Position numbers and translations under genes: made by a program. A stretch of 7,226 nt of DNA from STD1-80 sp043802745 (GTDB lineage Bacteria; Patescibacteriota; Minisyncoccia; Minisyncoccales; CG1-02-41-26): assembly GCA_043802745.1 (NCBI GenBank), contig JAZDKU010000036.1:1-7226 (forward strand). The letters are read 5' to 3'. This document shows, piece after piece, positions 5,065 to 7,226 of this stretch; the stretch's first letter is position 1, and every line of letters starts with the position of its first letter. Below the pieces are notes generated by a model. It ran no database searches. It saw nothing but the letters and a program-made list of their open reading frames with translations, and was not told the origin of the DNA.

Positions 5065-5853
5065 TTAAAAATTAGAAACCTTAATTTTTCTTATCTGCCA
5101 TTTTTTCTTAGCAATATTATAGGTGTACTCATAGGTAGAAAATTGCTTTTCTCCGGTCTTATATATTTTAATAACTTCTTCTGTTAATTTAGCTATTTGA
5201 TTAAGTTCAGTTAAAAAAACATTGTCGACAAGTCCTTGGGGAAAAATAAATACTATTGTAGGCAAATCTTGTTCGAAAATTTTATAAGAGCTAATCAAAA
5301 CAAACTGCTTTTGAGTTTTCTTGGACTTTGCAATCAATCTGTAAAAATTAAGTACTTTTATTTTTATAACTTCCCACACCTTATCGTCTAAATCTTCCAA
5401 AATATGACTCAAAGACCAGGTAAACACAAAAGTTAAAAGATATTTTGCAACATCAAAAAAACCGTCCGGTATAGGACAACCTGTTCCGAAAGTAATTTCT
5501 GCTTTTTCTTTTTCAATTTCCTCTCCAGATTTTTTACGAACTGATACCTGAACCGGCCGAACAATGTCACCACTCATAACTTCCACTTTAAAATTACCTA
5601 AATCTTTTGCCAAAGTTTCAACATCTTTCCGAAGATAATTATCATTAATATTAATTCTTATTTTTTTAACCCCTCTCCCAAATTCCTTCATTTTTATCTT
5701 TGGCATATTCTTTAACGATCCACCCCGTTTCTGGTAGCTATTTTTTCTCTCTTGTTTTTCTTGATAATCCTGCAATCCCTCCATTTGTTGAACTAATGAA
5801 GTTAACTGGTCTTGGAGTGTTTTAATTTGTTCTAATAAATCACGTGTGGTCAT
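5065..5853 (-). CDS. Unrecognised protein with N-terminal coiled coil
   Basis: I do not recognise a family for this 262-residue protein. Residues 1-45 are a heptad-like coiled coil (LLEQIKTLQDQLTSLVQQMEG). A basic stretch follows (about 46-65, rich in Lys and Arg). The rest is a mixed alpha/beta region, with one long hydrophobic helix near 137-155 (AKYLLTFVFTWSLSHIL) that could be a membrane segment or a buried helix. Strand-rich segments near 190-215 (QFVLISSYKIF, TIVFIFPQG) and a basic C-terminus follow. No catalytic motif stands out. Its ATG overlaps by ATGA the stop of the GIY-YIG gene once that gene's frameshift is repaired. It is followed 22 nt later by the Mrr-like nuclease, so it is probably a partner of one or both nucleases, as adaptor or DNA-binding subunit; this is inference from position only. 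Confidence 0.75.
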   Translation of the reverse strand: MTTRDLLEQIKTLQDQLTSLVQQMEGLQDYQEKQERKNSYQKRGGSLKNMPKIKMKEFGRGVKKIRININDNYLRKDVETLAKDLGNFKVEVMSGDIVRPVQVSVRKKSGEEIEKEKAEITFGTGCPIPDGFFDVAKYLLTFVFTWSLSHILEDLDDKVWEVIKIKVLNFYRLIAKSKKTQKQFVLISSYKIFEQDLPTIVFIFPQGLVDNVFLTELNQIAKLTEEVIKIYKTGEKQFSTYEYTYNIAKKKWQIRKIKVSNF

Positions 5854-6114
5854 ATAAATTTATTCTGTGTATTTTTGATTAATAATAATTTTTCGGGGCG
5901 GGGGAGGCGTTTTATTTCGGCTTCGCGGAAACGGGCCTGAGCTAGGGTTGGGAGTTCTTCTTTGTATTTTAGAATAACTGGCCGACGGATTTTGGTATAG
6001 TGGGCTCCCCCCCCTTGAATTATTATGTTCTTTTAGCCGTTTTTCAAGGTTGTTGGTACAGCCAACATAAAGAGTCTTATCTGCACATTCGAGAATATAA
6101 ACAAAATAATTCAT
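5850..6114 (-). pseudogene. GIY-YIG endonuclease, frameshifted in an 8-G tract
   Basis: The N-terminal half is a clear GIY-YIG domain of the small single-domain type: Tyr6 (VYIL), Tyr16-Val-Gly18 (YVG), Arg26 and His30. After Ser33 the frame runs through eight consecutive G (plus-strand C tract 6007-6014) into an unrelated Ser/Pro-rich tail and stops at 5860. With seven G the frame continues as RGGAHYTKIRRPVILKYK and REAEIKRL to a TGA at 5850-5852. This gives 87 residues, the normal length, and restores the catalytic Glu64. The repaired stop overlaps the next ATG as ATGA, strong evidence that the repaired frame is the ancestral one. It could be a sequencing or assembly error, a recent inactivation, or a reversible homopolymer switch. 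Such proteins cut DNA; the target is unknown. It is first in a three-gene unit behind its own promoter. Confidence 0.85.
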
Positions 6115-6123
6115 ATTTAATTT

Positions 6124-6152
6124 AATGTACTTCTTTTTTTAACTTTTTTCAA
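6124..6152 (-). promoter_or_regulatory. Promoter of the GIY-YIG / Mrr unit
   Basis: On the minus strand TTGAAA (6147-6152), a 17-bp spacer, then TACATT (6124-6129). Only 9 nt separate the -10 box from the ATG at 6114, so the mRNA would have almost no leader. This fits the lack of a Shine-Dalgarno sequence. The -35 box begins right after the upstream terminator stem. Confidence 0.5.
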
Positions 6153-6153
6153 C

Positions 6154-6185
6154 ACAAAACCCAGCACGAAAAGGCTGGGTTTTGT
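6154..6185. terminator. Intrinsic terminator downstream of tRNA-Gln
   Basis: A 12-bp perfect stem, ACAAAACCCAGC against GCTGGGTTTTGT, with an 8-nt loop (6166-6173). On the minus strand the descending arm ends in GGGTTTTGTG, giving the T-tract, so it should end the HTH gene / tRNA-Gln transcript. It is nearly symmetrical, so it works in both directions. Confidence 0.8.
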
Positions 6186-6229
6186 AGTGAGAATAATTTA
6201 TTCCGTTTGAATGTCTATCCACTTCTTGG

Positions 6230-6247
6230 TGCGCCCCGCTGGGCGCA
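6230..6247. repeat. GC-rich hairpin
   Basis: TGCGCCC, loop CGCT, GGGCGCA: a perfect 7-bp stem in otherwise AT-rich DNA between tRNA-Gln and its terminator. There is no T-run. It may be part of the tRNA trailer or a small inserted palindrome. Confidence 0.6.
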
Positions 6248-6257
6248 TCCGCGAAGC

Positions 6258-6300
6258 GAATTTGAGCTTTTTGAAAGATTACTTTCAAAAACTCCAATTC
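6258..6300. repeat. Long imperfect hairpin at the tRNA-Gln 3' end
   Basis: On the minus strand GAATT, GAG and TTTTTGAAAG pair with CTTTCAAAAA, CTC and AATTC. That is 18 bp with one mismatch, one bulge and a 4-nt loop (6278-6281). It begins 2 nt after the discriminator base of tRNA-Gln, so in the precursor it forms a stem directly behind the acceptor arm. Confidence 0.7.
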
Positions 6301-6302
6301 GG

Positions 6303-6375
6303 CTGCCGGGCTAGGGCTCGAACCTAGACTTCTCTGCTTCAAAGGCAGATGTGTTGCCAATTACACCACCCGGCA
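6303..6375 (-). tRNA. tRNA-Gln(TTG)
   Basis: A complete 73-nt cloverleaf. The acceptor is TGCCGGG/CCCGGCA with discriminator G. The anticodon stem is TCTGC/GCAGA around loop CTTTGAA, with anticodon TTG. The T arm is CTAGG, TTCGAGC, CCTAG. The U1-A72 pair at the end of the acceptor is typical of bacterial tRNA-Gln. No CCA is encoded (GCCG follows the acceptor), so the tail must be added. It begins 8 nt after the stop of the HTH gene and has no obvious promoter of its own, so it is probably processed from that transcript. Confidence 0.95.
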
Positions 6376-6383
6376 ATATAGTT

Positions 6384-7079
6384 TTATAAATTTTTACAAA
6401 TCCCACTTACCCAACCCGCAACTTTACGATTTAAATTTGTGCTCCTCTTAACAGTTAAATCTACTAAACCAAAATAATTTTCTCCTATGTTCTTTCTCTT
6501 TGTACTTACCTTAGCCATCTTCCAGCTTATTTTCTGAAAATATTCTATTGGCAATCCAAGCATTTTACTCCAATATTTTTGCACCTCCATCAACCTATGC
6601 CTCGAGGACTCATGTAAATAAATACGAAAAATTATCTCAGACTTCGAAACGCCACAAAAATTTAATAGCCACCCTAAGAATAACTTTACAAGTAACGGGT
6701 CTGAATTACTTAATCTAACTCTTCCACTTTTAATTCTACCATCTATTTCTTTTTCTTTTGCCCCCTCTGCCCAATAAAGAGCAACACTTATTAGCCACAT
6801 TTCTCGCTCAGTTAATTCTCCAATCTCTTTTATGGCTAAATCTTTTATCGCCTTAGTACTTTCAATTCTAGTTTGTTTTCGTTTCAATGAACCTTTTAAT
6901 GCAAAAGCTAATCTTTTTTCAACGAATCTCTGCTTCTGTTCTTTTGTTAAACCAATATCCCTAAGCCACAAAGACAAAGATGCTTTCGTTACTGGCACTT
7001 CTTTTAAAATTTCACCATAAGACAAACCCTGTTTCCTCAACTTAATGGCTTCTTCTTTTTCTTGTAATTTTGCAATCAT
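6384..7079 (-). CDS. HTH protein with LAGLIDADG-like C-terminal region
   Basis: 231 residues from the ATG at 7077-7079. I chose this start because the further upstream TTG at 7133 lies inside the -35 box of a strong promoter. Residues about 8-41 form a helix-turn-helix (AIKLRKQGLSYGEILKEV, then SLSLWLRDIGL). A basic helical linker follows to about 85. The C-terminal part has LISVALYWAEGAKE (96-109), then SNSDPLLVKLFLGWLL and FRIYLHE. This pattern of helix-acid-Gly followed by strands resembles a LAGLIDADG fold, so a homing-endonuclease relative turned regulator is possible. Proteins of this architecture are common and unnamed in Patescibacteria-like genomes. It may be a DNA-binding regulator, perhaps of itself given the inverted repeat over its promoter, or a mobile endonuclease beside a tRNA. 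The domain assignment of the C-terminus is tentative. Confidence 0.78.
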   Translation of the reverse strand: MIAKLQEKEEAIKLRKQGLSYGEILKEVPVTKASLSLWLRDIGLTKEQKQRFVEKRLAFALKGSLKRKQTRIESTKAIKDLAIKEIGELTEREMWLISVALYWAEGAKEKEIDGRIKSGRVRLSNSDPLLVKLFLGWLLNFCGVSKSEIIFRIYLHESSRHRLMEVQKYWSKMLGLPIEYFQKISWKMAKVSTKRKNIGENYFGLVDLTVKRSTNLNRKVAGWVSGICKNL

Positions 7080-7082
7080 ATT

Positions 7083-7122
7083 GAACAACGATATATATAA
7101 ATATATTATATCACCGTTGTTC
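7083..7122. promoter_or_regulatory. Inverted repeat around the -10 box of the HTH gene, possible operator
   Basis: GAACAACG at 7083-7090 and CGTTGTTC at 7115-7122 are perfect inverted copies 24 bp apart, with AT-rich, partly self-complementary DNA between them. They bracket the -10 box and predicted start site, a natural place for the encoded HTH protein or another regulator to bind as a dimer. GTTCGAAC (7119-7126) is a further palindrome at one edge. Confidence 0.5.
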
Positions 7123-7133
7123 GAACAGCTCAA
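7105..7133 (-). promoter_or_regulatory. Promoter of the HTH gene / tRNA-Gln unit
   Basis: TTGAGC (7128-7133), a 17-bp spacer and a perfect TATAAT (7105-7110) on the minus strand. The start site is expected near 7098, leaving a leader of about 19 nt before the ATG at 7079. This fixes the gene start: the alternative TTG at 7133 would lie upstream of transcription. Confidence 0.75.
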
Positions 7134-7151
7134 CTACAAATATCCACAATT

Positions 7152-7226
7152 CTACGCATCTTTAAAGCAAACGTCAACTACGGCTAGCTCTAGGGGGAGC
7201 TGGATAATTGAGGCGTATTTCATTTT
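7152..7226 (-). CDS. Possible C-terminal end of an upstream gene
   Basis: From the window edge a minus-strand frame stays open for 24 codons (KMKYASIIQLPL, then ELAVVDVCFKDA) to a TAG at 7152-7154, 19 nt before the -35 box of the HTH gene. It could be the end of a gene entering from the right or a short chance frame. No family is recognisable. Confidence 0.2.
   Translation of the reverse strand, partial: KMKYASIIQLPLELAVVDVCFKDA

Noticed and set aside
6139..6360. Minus-strand open frame of 73 codons overlapping tRNA-Gln and the following hairpins and terminator
   Set aside because: It runs through most of the tRNA and both arms of the terminator; its sequence is explained by those RNA structures and it resembles no protein.
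7083..7122. SOS (LexA) box
   Set aside because: The GAAC and GTTC halves are 24 bp or more apart, far wider than the compact LexA site.
7080..7133. N-terminal extension of the HTH protein starting at TTG 7133
   Set aside because: The TTG is part of the -35 box of a near-consensus promoter whose start site lies downstream of it, and the extension crosses the inverted repeat.

Overview
The window is AT-rich, densely packed DNA whose protein genes all lie on the minus strand. Gaps are very short, and starts often overlap the preceding stop. Gene content and style (a compact MFS transporter with an N-terminus of the LLGWFNFFTDF type, a RhuM-Fic/Doc protein, a small GIY-YIG protein, a Trp-Leu-Arg-Asp HTH protein, few Shine-Dalgarno sequences) suggest a Candidate Phyla Radiation / Patescibacteria (Parcubacteria- or Microgenomates-like) genome. 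This is an inference from composition and family resemblance, not a proven placement. TGA is used as a stop, so the code looks standard.

Layout, following minus-strand transcription from right to left. (1) A HTH protein (6384-7079) has a very good promoter embedded in an inverted repeat. It is followed 8 nt later by tRNA-Gln(TTG) (6303-6375), a 43-nt imperfect hairpin, a GC-rich hairpin and an intrinsic terminator (6154-6185). (2) A second promoter (6124-6152) opens a three-gene unit: a GIY-YIG nuclease interrupted by a frameshift in an 8-G tract (5850-6114), a 262-residue unrecognised protein that overlaps it by ATGA once the frame is repaired (5065-5853), and a membrane-anchored Mrr-like nuclease (3837-5042). 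(3) A roughly 495-bp region without a convincing protein gene (3342-3836) holds two diverged ~150-bp direct repeats. They flank a plus-strand tRNA-Asp-like gene with an abnormal cloverleaf. (4) A compact cluster follows: Nudix hydrolase, HD hydrolase, RhuM-Fic/Doc, MFS transporter (3341 down to 40), with gaps of 6 and 6 nt and a 10-nt overlap, and probably the first 12 codons of another gene at the left edge.

The most unusual part is region 3. Each direct repeat carries the first ~12 codons of an MFS gene that differs from the intact MFS gene here only at synonymous sites. Each also carries an 11-bp hairpin and a GNRA-loop terminator-like hairpin. In front of the second repeat is a near-consensus plus-strand promoter. 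Its predicted transcript is about 65 nt, begins with 15 nt perfectly complementary to the anticodon arm of the neighbouring tRNA-like gene, and ends at the terminator. This candidate small RNA, possibly acting on a tRNA or its precursor, is my best lead for something undescribed. The GIY-YIG / unknown / membrane-Mrr unit is a second lead, as a possible defence or DNA-processing module with a switchable homopolymer.
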